Positions 21,849 to 31,467 of a stretch of DNA of 64,000 nucleotides are shown in pieces; the first letter of the stretch is position 1; every line of letters begins with the position of its first letter. Below the pieces are notes generated by a model that did no database searches, was not told the DNA's origin, and saw only the letters and a program-made list of their open reading frames with translations. Position numbers and translations under genes: made by a program. The DNA comes from Deinococcus sp. KNUC1210 (GTDB taxonomy: Bacteria; Deinococcota; Deinococci; Deinococcales; Deinococcaceae), in the NCBI RefSeq assembly GCF_022344005.1, contig NZ_CP092190.1, forward strand, positions 1 to 64,000, given 5' to 3'.

Positions 21849-23147
21849 ATGCGCCCTCCTTCCAACGTGCTCCGCGTCTTCGTCGTCCTGCTCGGAAGTG
21901 CCTCCCTGTCTGCCAGCGCTGCCGACCTGCGAATCTATTCCAGCTTCTCGGAGGTGCGCGAAGGCGTGACGGCGACCACTCAGAACTTCACCCTGACGCT
22001 GCCGCAGGACGTGTGGCACAACATGATTCCCGGCATGCTGGGGCTCGACGGCCTGAGCTTCACGTCGGCGGTGCAGGCCCAGCAGGACAACTGGCTGAAA
22101 TCGCTGGAGGGCTAGCAGGTCACGCTGCGCGAAAACGGCACGCGGAGCCGCGTCACCCTGATCCGCGCTGCCGATCTGCTGATTCGGGATGGCGCGGGAG
22201 ACTTCCGCACCGTTTCATACGCTCAGCTCAGTTTCTCCCGCCCGCCGCCGCTGGGTGCTCAGTCGCCCAGGCAGAGCATCCTGTTTCGGCTGAAAGCAGC
22301 GGGGAAGGGGGTGGTCAATTATCTGACACGCGGGCTGAGCTGGAGGCCGCGCTATACGCTGCAGGTGGGGTCTGGCCCGGCAGATCGGGCGTCGCTGCGC
22401 GCCCTGGCCGACATTCACAATGCCACCACGCAGGCTTACCGGGTCGGCACCACCGAACTCTTTGCCGGAGAGGTGAATATCGAGGGCGCCGGAGAGCCGC
22501 TGGCCTACGCGACTGGGCCTGCACTGCCGCTTCCTGCGGTGCCTATTGAGGGAGGGCAAATCAGTCCCCCCGTGACCCTCGATACCATCAACGGGCTGTA
22601 CCGCTATGGTGTGAATACCGCCTACGTCTTGCAGCCCAGAAGCACCCTGACGCTGCCGTTTCTGGCGCCGAAGGTCGGCAGCTTTCAGCGCTACGCCAGT
22701 CTGAGAAGCTCTTTTTCGCCGCTGGACAGTCAGGGGGTGCTCAACCGTTCGTACCGCCTGAAGGCCGATCAGAACCTGCCCGGTGGAATTGTGACCGTGC
22801 GCGAAGCCGGGAGGATCATGGGGCAGGCCAGCGTGCCGGATACGGCCAGAAACAGAGAAATTCGTGTGATCCTGGGCGGCGACCCCGATCTGAGCTACAC
22901 CCGCCACGCAGAAACCCTGGTCATCACCCCCAGCAACGGCGGCACCTACAAAGTGACCTACGTTGTGACGAGCAACAAGGACAGGGCCTTTCCCGTCCAG
23001 ATCAGCGAGCAGATAGGTGGGCGAATGATCCTGCTGAACGGCCTGAAGGCCCAGAATCAGGCAACGATGGAGCGGCGTGTCGTGGTTCCGGCTCGGGGCA
23101 CGGCAAGGGTCAGCTTTACTGTCATCATCGACAACGACGGAAGCTGA
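21849..23147 (+). pseudogene. DUF4139-type secreted protein, interrupted by an amber codon
   Basis: A 433-codon frame with one in-frame TAG at 22113-22115. Everything else is open and alignable with the intact paralogue at 23225-24487. The N-terminus has a signal peptide (ending LSASAAD). The paralogue has CAG (Gln) where this copy has TAG, a single C-to-T change. The downstream part keeps family blocks such as TINGLYRYG and GVLNRSYRLKADQNLPGG, so the loss looks recent. The 212 bp around the stop are almost identical to the paralogue, while the remainder has diverged strongly. It is either a pseudogene or makes a truncated product of about 88 residues. Confidence 0.8.
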
Positions 23148-23224
23148 CCGAATTCTTTGAGACGGCTGCACCTTCCTCTTTATGTTCTCATCTGCTATCA
23201 GGTGAGCTGGGACACACTGCTTTC

Positions 23225-24487
23225 ATGAAACCCGCGCTCATTGCTCTGACCGCTGCCGCCCTGCTGGGCACCGCCCGCGCCGCCGACCTGCGAATCTATT
23301 CCAGCTTCTCGGAGGTGCGCGAAGGCGTGACGGCGACCTCTCAGAACTTCACCCTGACGCTGCCGCAGGACGTGTGGCAGAACATGATTCCCGGCACGCT
23401 CGACCTCGACGGCCTGAGCTTCACGTCGGCGGTGCAGGCCCAGCAGGACAACTGGCTGAAGTCGCTGGAGGGCCAGCAGGTCACGCTGCGCGAGGACGGC
23501 CACGAGACGCTCGTGACACTGGTGCGTGCGAGCGACCTGCTGATCAAGGACGCTTCGGGCCATTACCGCAACGTGTCGTACTCGCAGCTCAGCTTCTCGG
23601 TGCTGCCGCCAAAAAATCCCACCTCATCGTCGCAGAGTGTGACCTACGCGCTGAACAAGGCAGGCAGCGGCACGCTCAGCTACCTGACACGCGGCGTCAC
23701 CTGGGCACCGCGCTATACGCTCAAGGCGTCGGGCAGCAGCGCCGTGCTGAGCGCTCTGGCCGATATCCACAACAACACCGCGCAGGATTACAACGTGACC
23801 GCCACCGAACTGTTTGCCGGAGATGTGGACATTCAGGGCGGCGCACAGCCGTATGCGCGAGCTGACGTGGCGATGACGATGTCGGCAGCTCCGGCTCCCA
23901 TCATGGGCAAGGTCGGCACGCTCGGCACCATCAACGGGCTGTACCGCTACGGCCTCGATACCGCGTATACGTTGCAGGCCAACAGCACCATCACCCTGCC
24001 GTTCCTGACGCCCGCCCTGACGAGCTTCGAGCGCTACGCGGCCCTCGACACCTACTTCAATACCCAGGGCAGCAGTGGCGTACTCAACCGCTCGTACCGC
24101 CTGAAGGCCGACCAGAATCTGCCGGGCGGTCAGCTCACGGTACGCGAGGATGGGCGTATTTCCGGCCAGACCACGCTGGACGAAACGGCCAAGGGCGAGG
24201 CCGTCGAGTTTACGCTGGGCCGCGATCCCGACGTGCGCTACACCCGCAGCGTGCAGACCTTGACCACCACCAAGAACGGCGGCACGTACAAAGTGACCTA
24301 TACGTTCGACAGCAGCAAGGACCGCGCTGTACGGGCCGAAGTGACCGAGCGTGTCGGCGCACGCAAGGTCGTGCTGGACGGCGTGAGCACCGCCAATCAG
24401 GGCGTGGCGGCGCTGCGCGTGGATATTCCCGCCAAGGGCAAGGCCACCAAGACCTTCACGGTCACGATTGACAACACCGGCAACTGA
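23225..24487 (+). CDS. DUF4139 domain-containing secreted protein
   Basis: 420 residues with a signal peptide (MKPALIALTAAALLGTARA). The rest is beta-rich with internal motifs LSYLTRGVTWAPRYTLKA, TINGLYRYGLDTAYTL and GVLNRSYRLKADQNLPGGQL, matching the DUF4139 (mucoidy-inhibitor-like) architecture. The biochemical role is unknown. It is probably an envelope or secreted beta-sheet protein. It lies 77 bp after the broken tandem copy and is followed by a bidirectional terminator. It shares a converted tract with the upstream copy (23282-23493). Confidence 0.85.
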   Translation: MKPALIALTAAALLGTARAADLRIYSSFSEVREGVTATSQNFTLTLPQDVWQNMIPGTLDLDGLSFTSAVQAQQDNWLKSLEGQQVTLREDGHETLVTLVRASDLLIKDASGHYRNVSYSQLSFSVLPPKNPTSSSQSVTYALNKAGSGTLSYLTRGVTWAPRYTLKASGSSAVLSALADIHNNTAQDYNVTATELFAGDVDIQGGAQPYARADVAMTMSAAPAPIMGKVGTLGTINGLYRYGLDTAYTLQANSTITLPFLTPALTSFERYAALDTYFNTQGSSGVLNRSYRLKADQNLPGGQLTVREDGRISGQTTLDETAKGEAVEFTLGRDPDVRYTRSVQTLTTTKNGGTYKVTYTFDSSKDRAVRAEVTERVGARKVVLDGVSTANQGVAALRVDIPAKGKATKTFTVTIDNTGN

Positions 24488-24512
24488 CCTCTCCGGTCGG
24501 CATCCGACTGAG

Positions 24513-24575
24513 AGCAGAAAACGGGGCGTGCGGCACTGGAGATCGGTACTCCGGCTGCACGCTCCGTTTTCTGCT
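24513..24575. terminator. Bidirectional terminator
   Basis: Bases 24513-24531 and 24557-24575 pair over 19 bp with one G-T wobble. The stem ends in AAAA/TTTT and lies between convergent genes. Confidence 0.8.
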
Positions 24576-24579
24576 GGCC

Positions 24580-25416
24580 TCAGGCTGGCTTCCAGCCCTG
24601 TGCGATCAGAACCACCATCTCGTCGAGCAGTGCCTGACCGTCGGTGTGGGCGCTCAGATACTCGCCCATCTCGGCCTCGATACGGTGCCCGAGGTCTACC
24701 CGCGCTGCCGGAGTGAGGGCGGCGAGCGCGGGCACAGCGGCAGACGCGCCCAGCAGGATGTTCTGCACGAAACCGCGAGCCGATGGAAAGCGCACGGCGT
24801 TCACCGCCTCTCTGAGCGTGACGGCTTCGAAGTTCGCTCCGGTCAGCAGGTGCCGGAGCTTCTCGGCGTCGCCCAGTGCAAAGGCAGCCGCATACACGTC
24901 GACGCCGATCAGCCGCAGGGCCGCGCTGCTGAGCTGCTGATACAGCGGATTGCGCCCGATTTCATGATTGACCAGCACCACCACCCGGCCACCGGGCACC
25001 AGCACGCGCCACATCTCCGAAAGGGCCAGCGCTCTGTCGGGAAAGAATTGCAGGCCCTGCTGACAGAGCACCACGTCGAAACTGGCGTCGGGAAAGGGCA
25101 GAGACTGGGCGCTGCCGTGATGCCATTCGGGAACGGCGGCCCCTGCGGTGGGCGCATGCCGCCGGGCGATTTCGAGCATCGCCGGGTTGAGGTCGAGGGC
25201 CGCCACCCGTCCGGTGCTTCCGACCTGCTGGGCAGCCCGGCGGGCCACCACCCCAGAGCCACAGGCTATGTCCAGCACGCGCTCGCCGCTCTTCAGCGCC
25301 GCCTGACCGGTCGAGAGGTCGGCTAGTGGGCTGAACATCACCGGAACCATGAAACCGTCGTACCGTTCAGCCGCCTGTAACGCCGCTTCCCGAGCCTCCA
25401 TTTCCCCGTCGCCCAT
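24580..25416 (-). CDS. Class I SAM-dependent methyltransferase
   Basis: 278 residues. SAM-binding motif I VLDIACGSGVVARRAA, an acidic strand VAALDLNPAMLEIARR, motif II FDVVLCQQGLQFFPDR and the post-II segment WRVLVPGGRVVVL are all present, as in UbiE/MenG-like enzymes. The substrate is unknown. I chose the ATG at 25414-25416 (MGDGEMEAR) with AGGGGG upstream. A longer frame upstream has no support. Confidence 0.85.
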   Translation of the reverse strand: MGDGEMEAREAALQAAERYDGFMVPVMFSPLADLSTGQAALKSGERVLDIACGSGVVARRAAQQVGSTGRVAALDLNPAMLEIARRHAPTAGAAVPEWHHGSAQSLPFPDASFDVVLCQQGLQFFPDRALALSEMWRVLVPGGRVVVLVNHEIGRNPLYQQLSSAALRLIGVDVYAAAFALGDAEKLRHLLTGANFEAVTLREAVNAVRFPSARGFVQNILLGASAAVPALAALTPAARVDLGHRIEAEMGEYLSAHTDGQALLDEMVVLIAQGWKPA

Positions 25417-25541
25417 ATATGGTTGCCCCCTGTCGGTGCAGATGTTCTGCCTCAAGGGTACGCCCGCACCGATCGGAAACGAAGAGAGCCGAGGGGACGC
25501 CCTGTCTTCCTCGGCCCTGCGTGTGGCCTGCTCAGCCGTGC

Positions 25542-26192
25542 TTAGCGTCCGTAGTAGCCGGAAATACTGGTCTTCGCCAGCGTCGCGCCGTTCAGGTTGA
25601 AGCCCACGTAGGCGGGCGAGGCATTCGGGGGCAGCGTCAGGGTCTTGTTCAGGGCGTACAGCGTGAACACGTAGCGGTGCGGCTTGTCGCCGGGAGGTGG
25701 GCAGGGGCCGGTGTAACCGCTCTGTCCGCCGTCGTTGTTGCTCAGCACCGTGCCAGCGGGCGGCGCTACTCCGCCAGACCCCGCGCCCTTCTCCAGCCCG
25801 GTCGCACTGGCGGGAATGTTGTACGTGACCCAGTGCCAGAAGCCGCTGCCGGTGGGGGCATCGGGGTCGTAGGTCGTCAGGACGTAGCTGACGGTGCCAG
25901 CGGGCGCACCGCTCCAGCTCAGGGCGGGCGAGACGTTCTGCCCGGTGCAGCCGTTTCCGCTGCCCACCTGCTCGGCAGCCAGCGTGCCGCCGTCGCTAAA
26001 CTGCGGGCTGCTGAGCATCAGGCCGTTTGCGCCGACTCCTGCCGCCGGTTGCGCTACGCTCAGCCGGTCCATGCTCATTCCCATCATGCCGCTGCCCATC
26101 CTCATCCCCGTCATGTCACTGCTCATGCTGGGCGCACAGCCCGCCATGAGCAGTCCTCCGACGATCAGCACGCCCTGAAGTGCATTCTTCAT
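25542..26192 (-). CDS. YbhB/YbcL (PEBP) family lipoprotein
   Basis: 216 residues. The signal peptide ends in the lipobox LLMAGC, then comes a methionine-rich stretch ([15 protein letters not shown]), then a phosphatidylethanolamine-binding-protein fold with the family blocks [17 protein letters not shown] and [25 protein letters not shown] precedes the ATG at 26192. The ligand is unknown in bacteria. The Met-rich segment near the anchor could bind copper, which is inference only. Confidence 0.88.
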   Translation of the reverse strand: MKNALQGVLIVGGLLMAGCAPSMSSDMTGMRMGSGMMGMSMDRLSVAQPAAGVGANGLMLSSPQFSDGGTLAAEQVGSGNGCTGQNVSPALSWSGAPAGTVSYVLTTYDPDAPTGSGFWHWVTYNIPASATGLEKGAGSGGVAPPAGTVLSNNDGGQSGYTGPCPPPGDKPHRYVFTLYALNKTLTLPPNASPAYVGFNLNGATLAKTSISGYYGR

Positions 26193-26358
26193 AGTCTTCC
26201 TCCCAGTGTCCACTCAGGATGTTCATCACGGCAGCAGGACGGGTGAGAGTGGGGGCGGGCCGTCCTTGGTGCAGTCTTTACCGCTTCCCAATCTCAGGCG
26301 GTGCCGCAGGGCAGCGGCGGCACCCCTTCGGTATCATGAAGGCATTCAAGGAGGCCGC

Positions 26359-28553
26359 ATGACCCCGCCCGATCTCAGTCCAGAGTTGCCGTCCGGTGTC
26401 TCTGTGCCCGCGCTGACACGCTGGAAAACCCTCGCCGTCAAGGACCTTCGCGGCGCAGACCCCGACACGCTCAACCGTGTCACACCCGAAGGTCTGACGC
26501 TCAAGGCGCTGTATACCAGGGGGGACGTGGAGGATCTGGACCTCGACACGCTGCCGGGTCTGCCGCCCTATACCCGTGGGCCACGCGCCACCATGTACGC
26601 CCAGCGCCCCTGGACCATTCGGCAGTACGCGGGCTTCTCGACGGCTGCCGAGAGCAACGCTTTCTATCGCCGCAATCTGGCTGCCGGACAGAAGGGCCTG
26701 TCGGTGGCGTTCGATCTGGCGACCCACCGGGGTTACGATTCCGACCACCCGCGTGTGGTGGGCGATGTGGGCAAGGCCGGCGTAGCCATCGACAGCGTGG
26801 AAGATATGAAGCTGCTCTTTGAAGGCATTCCGCTCTCGGAAATGTCGGTCAGCATGACCATGAACGGAGCGGTGCTGCCTGTGCTGGCGGCGTATATCGT
26901 CGCGGGGCAGGAGCAGGGCGCGGGGCTCGACCAGCTTTCGGGCACCATCCAGAACGACATCCTCAAGGAATTCATGGTGCGGAACACCTACATCTATCCG
27001 CCCTCGCCCAGCATGCGGATCGTGGCCGACATCATCGAATTCACCGCGCAGCAGATGCCCCGCTTCAATTCCATCTCGATTTCCGGTTACCACCTTCAGG
27101 AGGCGGGCGCGAACGCTGCGCTGGAACTGGCCTATACCCTGGCAGACGGGCTGGAATACGTGCGGGCCGCGCTGGGCAAGGGACTGAAGATCGACGAATT
27201 CGCGCCGCGCCTGAGCTTTTTCTTCGCCATCGGCATGAATTTCTATACCGAGGTCGCCAAACTGCGGGCCGCCCGCCTGCTGTGGAGCGAACTGATGGCG
27301 CAGTTTTCTCCGCAGAACCCGCTGAGCAGCGCCCTGCGAACACACTGCCAGACGAGCGGCTGGAGCCTGACCGAACAGGACCCCTACAACAACATCGTTC
27401 GCACGACCATCGAGGCGATGGCGGCGGTGTTCGGCGGCACCCAGAGCCTGCATACCAACAGCTTCGACGAGGCCACCTCGCTGCCCACCGACACCTCGGC
27501 CCGCGTCGCCCGCAACACCCAGCTCATCCTGCAGGAGGAAACCGGTATTCCTCAGGTGATCGATCCCTGGGGCGGCAGCTTTCTGATGGAGCGCCTGACG
27601 CACGATCTGGCCGACGAAACGCGCCGCCTGCTGGCAGAGGTGGAGACGCTGGGCGGAATGGCAAGAGCCATCGAGGCGGGCATTCCCAAGCTCAGGATCG
27701 AGGAATCGGCGGCCCGCAAGCAGGCCCGCATCGACAGGGGCGAAGACGTGATCGTGGGGGTCAACAAGTATCCCGCTCCGGGGCCACCAGCATCGAAGTC
27801 CTTCAGATCGACAACAACGCGGTGCGTGAGGGCCAGCTCGCGGCGCTGAAGGCGATTCGGGCCAGCCGTGACCCGGTGGCGGTGCAGCAGGCGCTGGGCG
27901 CACTCGAAGCGGCGGCCAGAGACGGCAGCGGCAACCTGCTGGCCCTGAGCGTCGAGGCGATGCGGGTGCGCTGCACCGTGGGCGAAGTTTCGGACACACT
28001 GGAACGGGTGTGGGGTCGCCACACGGCGGAGGTTCGCACGCTCAGCGGCGTCTACGCGCAGGGCTACGCGGGCGACACGGGCTTCGACGATCTGAGTGCC
28101 GAGATCGCTGAATTTGCCGCCGCCGAGGGCCGTCGCCCCCGCATGCTGGTGGTCAAGCTGGGCCAGGATGGACACGACCGGGGAGCAAAGATCATCGCCA
28201 CGGCCTTTGCCGACCTGGGTTTCGATGTAGACGTGGGGCCGCTGTTCCAGACCCCGCAGGAAGCGGCGCAGCAGGCCATCGAGAACGACGTGCACGTGGT
28301 GGGCGTTTCCAGTCAGGCGGCAGGCCACCGGACGCTGATTCCGGCGCTGGTGGAGGCGCTCAGGGCCGAGGGTGCAGACGACATTCTCGTGATCGCGGGC
28401 GGCGTCATTCCGCAGCAGGACTATGCCGCCCTGCGTGAAGCGGGTGTGGCGGGCATCTTCGGGCCGGGCACGCCTGTCCTGACCTCGGCGCGGGAAGTGC
28501 TGCGGCTGCTGAGTGAGCGGCAGGCGGGCAACGTCCAAGAGACGCTGACCTGA
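26359..28553 (+). CDS. Methylmalonyl-CoA mutase, single frameshift in the middle
   Basis: Adenosylcobalamin-dependent mutase converting (R)-methylmalonyl-CoA to succinyl-CoA, about 731 codons. The N-terminal barrel is recognisable ([23 protein letters not shown] is split here only for description; core [13 protein letters not shown]). The C-terminal B12 domain has [11 protein letters not shown] with the cobalt-binding His. The two halves are in different frames. The first runs to 27849 with a meaningless tail. Restoring one G in the run at 27780-27783 joins NKYPAPG to [11 protein letters not shown] without loss. AAGGAGG precedes the ATG. Catalytic and cofactor motifs are intact on both sides. 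Confidence 0.9.
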
Positions 28554-28646
28554 CCGGAAGGGCACAGACTTCAGCTCTCAGGCTGTCCTCTCCGGGCACC
28601 ACCGGCCCCATTCAAGCCCTTTTCAAGTCGATTTTGGAGACCCTGC

Positions 28647-29147
28647 ATGGTTGCCAGACGCTTCACAGTCCTCGCTCTGCTCCTCAACTTCACGGCGGCC
28701 CTGGCCGGGACCTATGACGCCTCGCCGCAGAACATCAGCATCATTCGCCAGAATTACGTGCAGGTCACTCAGCTCGCGGCCAAAGGGCAACTGCTTCAGG
28801 TCAAGCGCGATTTCGGCTGCCTGGGTGTGTCCGATTCGCTGCGGGTGCTGTCGAAAGACAGGAGCGGACAGGTTCGCAAATACACCATGCAGGGCGGCAC
28901 CGACGATTCGTCTGTAACCATCTCGCACTATTTCGGCCCAGACGGTCGGCTGTCGTTCGCACTGATCGAGGCGGGCGCGGTCAACGGCACGCAGCAGGAA
29001 TGGCGGCTGTACTACGGGCCAGCGGGCAACCTGCTGAAACTCGAAGAGAAGACGGTACATGGGCCGGGGTATCCCTTCGGTCCGCTGTGGCAACAGGTCG
29101 TTCAGTTCCCCGAGGCGGCCTTTGACGCGCCGTCTCCCTGCCCCTGA
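28647..29147 (+). CDS. Secreted hypothetical protein
   Basis: 166 residues with a signal peptide (MVARRFTVLALLLNFTAALA). The mature part contains a repeat-like phrase YYGPAGNLLKLEE and two cysteines, one near Phe-Gly-Cys and one at the C-terminus. GGAG lies upstream of the ATG. No family recognised. The following gene encodes a protein of similar plan, so they may be distant paralogues. Confidence 0.68.
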   Translation: MVARRFTVLALLLNFTAALAGTYDASPQNISIIRQNYVQVTQLAAKGQLLQVKRDFGCLGVSDSLRVLSKDRSGQVRKYTMQGGTDDSSVTISHYFGPDGRLSFALIEAGAVNGTQQEWRLYYGPAGNLLKLEEKTVHGPGYPFGPLWQQVVQFPEAAFDAPSPCP

Positions 29148-29191
29148 CGGCTGGGCGGCAACTTGCGGCGCACTGGGCGCGTATCTGGAAT

Positions 29192-29617
29192 ATGAACGTT
29201 CCCGTCCTGCTCCTGGGTGGTCTCGCGCTCGCGGTGGCTGCCGCTCCGGCCACACCCACTCCGGCAAAGAATTCACCCCTGCTCAAACCGCTGCCGCTCA
29301 GCGCCGCTTGCCAGAAGGCTGGCTATACGGCGCTTCAGGACGCGGCGGGCACGGTGCGCGTGCTGCGGTATGTACGGACAGTGCCCGACAACACCCAGCG
29401 GCTCACGCAGTACTACGACGCGGCGGGCCACCTGCAGAGCCTGAAGGTCACGGCCAGCGGGTTCGTCGGGCTGCTGTACAGCCTGTCGGCGCGGATCGAC
29501 AGCGCTGGCAACGTGGTGGGGGAGACGGGCTTTCGCTCCCGCTTCTTCACGGCGAGTCTGAAGAGTGTGATTCTCGATGTGGCACCCATCAGGGCCGGAC
29601 ACTGCGGCCCTGAATGA
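29192..29617 (+). CDS. Secreted hypothetical protein
   Basis: 141 residues with a short signal peptide (MNVPVLLLGGLALAVAAAPA), a proline-rich neck and a domain with YYDAAGHLQSLKV and two cysteines (SAACQ and AGHCG). The phrase corresponds to YYGPAGNLLKLEE in the preceding protein, and both place one Cys early and one at the end. No known function. Confidence 0.65.
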   Translation: MNVPVLLLGGLALAVAAAPATPTPAKNSPLLKPLPLSAACQKAGYTALQDAAGTVRVLRYVRTVPDNTQRLTQYYDAAGHLQSLKVTASGFVGLLYSLSARIDSAGNVVGETGFRSRFFTASLKSVILDVAPIRAGHCGPE

Positions 29618-29666
29618 GCTGTCATCAGAGCAGGTACTGAAAATTTTGCAGAAAAGCAGCGGAATG

Positions 29667-29683
29667 TTATGTAATTGACAAAA
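29667..29683. promoter_or_regulatory. RDRM-like (DdrO-type) palindrome
   Basis: TTATGTAATTGACAAAA matches the Deinococcus radiation/desiccation response motif TTATGTCATTGACATAA, as I recall it, at 15 of 17 positions. It overlaps the -35 box of the next gene's promoter, the usual geometry for repression by DdrO. Confidence 0.5.
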
Positions 29684-29703
29684 TATAGATTGTAACTTAT
29701 ACT
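29675..29703 (+). promoter_or_regulatory. Near-consensus promoter of the VOC/NTF2 pair
   Basis: TTGACA (29675-29680), a 17-bp spacer and TATACT (29698-29703). Initiation would fall near 29710, leaving a leader of about 28 nt that carries AGGAGGAA. Confidence 0.8.
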
Positions 29704-29737
29704 TCTGTTGAAGGCAATTTCAGCAGGAGGAAAACTT

Positions 29738-30502
29738 ATGACGGATGCTGTGACCTACCCCGCCGGACGCCCGAGCTGGATCGATCTGATGACGCCCACG
29801 CCTGCCCAGACGCACGCGTTCTATGCGGCGCTCTTCGGCTGGACCTACGAGGTCAGGCCGGATTACGGCGGCTATGCCATGGCCCACCAGCAGGGCAGGA
29901 CGGCGGCGGGCATCATGCCGATGGAGCCCGGAGCGCCCATGCCGAGTGCCTGGACGGTCTATTTCGACAGTGCCGACATCGCTGCCGACGCCGAGCGCGT
30001 GCAGGAACTGGGCGGTCAGGTCATGATGCCGCCGATGTCGGTGGGCGATCAGGGGCAGATGGCGGTCTTCAGCGATCCGACCGGGGCGGTGTTCGGGCTG
30101 TGGCAGGCGGGCAAACACACGGGCGCACAGGCCACCGACGGCGAGGGCAGCCTGGCCTGGGTGCAGGTCAACACCCCTGATTCTGCGCGGGCTTCGGCCT
30201 TCTATCAGGCGCTGTTTCATGCCGACAGCGTTCAGCTTCCCGACATGGACTACCGGCAGCTCCGGCACGGTGAGCAGGGCTATGCGGGCGTGTCGGGCAT
30301 GCTGACGGAGGGCGTTCCGGCGCACTGGATCGCCTATTTCTACGCCGCCGACGTAGATGCGGCGGTGCAGCGGGCCGTGCAGAACGGCGGCACCCTGCAG
30401 GGTGAAGTGCTGGAGACCCCGTTCGGCAGAATGGCGTTGCTGGCAGACCCGGCGGGCGCGTCGTTCTGGGTCATGAATCCGCGTCCGAGCGCCCAGGCAT
30501 GA
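29738..30502 (+). CDS. VOC (glyoxalase/bleomycin-resistance superfamily) protein, two modules
   Basis: 254 residues made of two consecutive VOC modules (about 1-125 and 130-250), each starting with a W-x-x-x/WVQVNTPD strand and a FYxALF helix and ending with a D-P-x-G-A-x-F strand. Such proteins bind small molecules or metals, and some detoxify electrophiles. AGGAGGAA lies before the ATG at 29738. It is driven by a near-consensus promoter overlapped by an RDRM-like site and coupled to the next gene by ATGA. The substrate is unknown. Confidence 0.85.
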   Translation: MTDAVTYPAGRPSWIDLMTPTPAQTHAFYAALFGWTYEVRPDYGGYAMAHQQGRTAAGIMPMEPGAPMPSAWTVYFDSADIAADAERVQELGGQVMMPPMSVGDQGQMAVFSDPTGAVFGLWQAGKHTGAQATDGEGSLAWVQVNTPDSARASAFYQALFHADSVQLPDMDYRQLRHGEQGYAGVSGMLTEGVPAHWIAYFYAADVDAAVQRAVQNGGTLQGEVLETPFGRMALLADPAGASFWVMNPRPSAQA

Positions 30503-30936
30503 CCAGCACCGTCACGGCAGCGACGCCGATGCAGGTGCTGGAGCTGTACCGCGCCGCCGTCTACGCCAAGGATGTCGAGGCGCTGATGCAGCTGTACGCC
30601 CCAGACGTGCAGGTCTTCGACATGTGGGGCACGTGGGCCTACGAAGGTGCGGGTGCGTGGCGCACGTCCGTCTCGGACTGGTTCGGCTCGCTGGGTGACG
30701 ATCTGGTCAGGGTCGAGATGGAAGATGTTCAACACACGCAGTCGGGCGAACTGGCGGTGCTCTCGGCCTTCGTGACCTACCGGGGAATGTCGGCGCAGGG
30801 CCAGGAACTGCGCTCGATGAACAACCGGCTGACGCTGGTCTGCAGGCAGGACGGCGGGGGCTGGCAGGTTATCCACGAGCATTCGTCGTCTCCTGCCGAC
30901 TTCGAATCGGGGAAGGTGATGCTCAGGCGCGGATAA
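30499..30936 (+). CDS. NTF2/SnoaL-like protein
   Basis: 145 residues with the SnoaL-like layout: VLELYRAAVYAKDVEALMQLYAPDV at the start, a central WGTWAYEGAGAWR and a C-terminal WQVIHEHSSSP. These alpha+beta barrels act as isomerases, hydrolases or binding proteins. The start overlaps the VOC stop by 4 bp, so both are expected to be co-expressed from the same promoter. The function is unassigned. Confidence 0.8.
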   Translation: MTSTVTAATPMQVLELYRAAVYAKDVEALMQLYAPDVQVFDMWGTWAYEGAGAWRTSVSDWFGSLGDDLVRVEMEDVQHTQSGELAVLSAFVTYRGMSAQGQELRSMNNRLTLVCRQDGGGWQVIHEHSSSPADFESGKVMLRRG

Positions 30937-30966
30937 GGTGAGCAGCACAGGCTTTACCCTGTGCCC

Positions 30967-31467
30967 ATGACACCCGCGTTCCTGGTCTTCCTGCTGTTCT
31001 GGGTGGTGGGCGTGGTCGGCACCTTCATTCCGGTGGTGCCCGCCACGCTCATCATTCTGCTGGGCACCTTCGTCGCCACCTTCATCAACGGCTTTCACTG
31101 GTGGCCCGATCTGCCGATCCTGCTCACGTTCACGCTCATCACCGTCGCCATTTCGCTGGTCGACAATGTGGCCTCGGCCTGGGGCGCTCGCAGGTACGGC
31201 GGCAGTCGCCAGGCGGGCTGGGGCGCGCTGGTGGGCGGACTGGTGGGCATCTTCATTCCCTTCGGCCTGCTGGTGGGGCCGCTGGCCGGAGCGCTGCTGG
31301 TCGAGCTGATCTGGATGCGGCGTTCCTTTCCAGACGCGCTGCGGGCCGCCTGGGGCACCCTGATCGGTCTGCTGGCGGGCATCGCGGCCAAGTTCGTGCT
31401 GCATCTGCTGGTCGGCCTGGTCGAGCTGTGGCGGCTGTGGGAACCGGCGAAGGCGGCGCTGTCCTGA
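30967..31467 (+). CDS. DUF456 domain membrane protein
   Basis: 166 residues with four to five hydrophobic segments. The glycine-rich core [30 protein letters not shown] is characteristic of DUF456. TACCCT lies 5 nt before the ATG at 30967, so I choose this leaderless-type start. The GTG at 30961 overlaps the -10 box. The stop overlaps the next ATG (TGATG). Function unknown. Confidence 0.8.
   Translation: MTPAFLVFLLFWVVGVVGTFIPVVPATLIILLGTFVATFINGFHWWPDLPILLTFTLITVAISLVDNVASAWGARRYGGSRQAGWGALVGGLVGIFIPFGLLVGPLAGALLVELIWMRRSFPDALRAAWGTLIGLLAGIAAKFVLHLLVGLVELWRLWEPAKAALS

Noticed and set aside
22113..22118. TAG-CAG as a programmed readthrough context
   Set aside because: No independent evidence for readthrough in this group. 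A simple nonsense change is the more economical reading.
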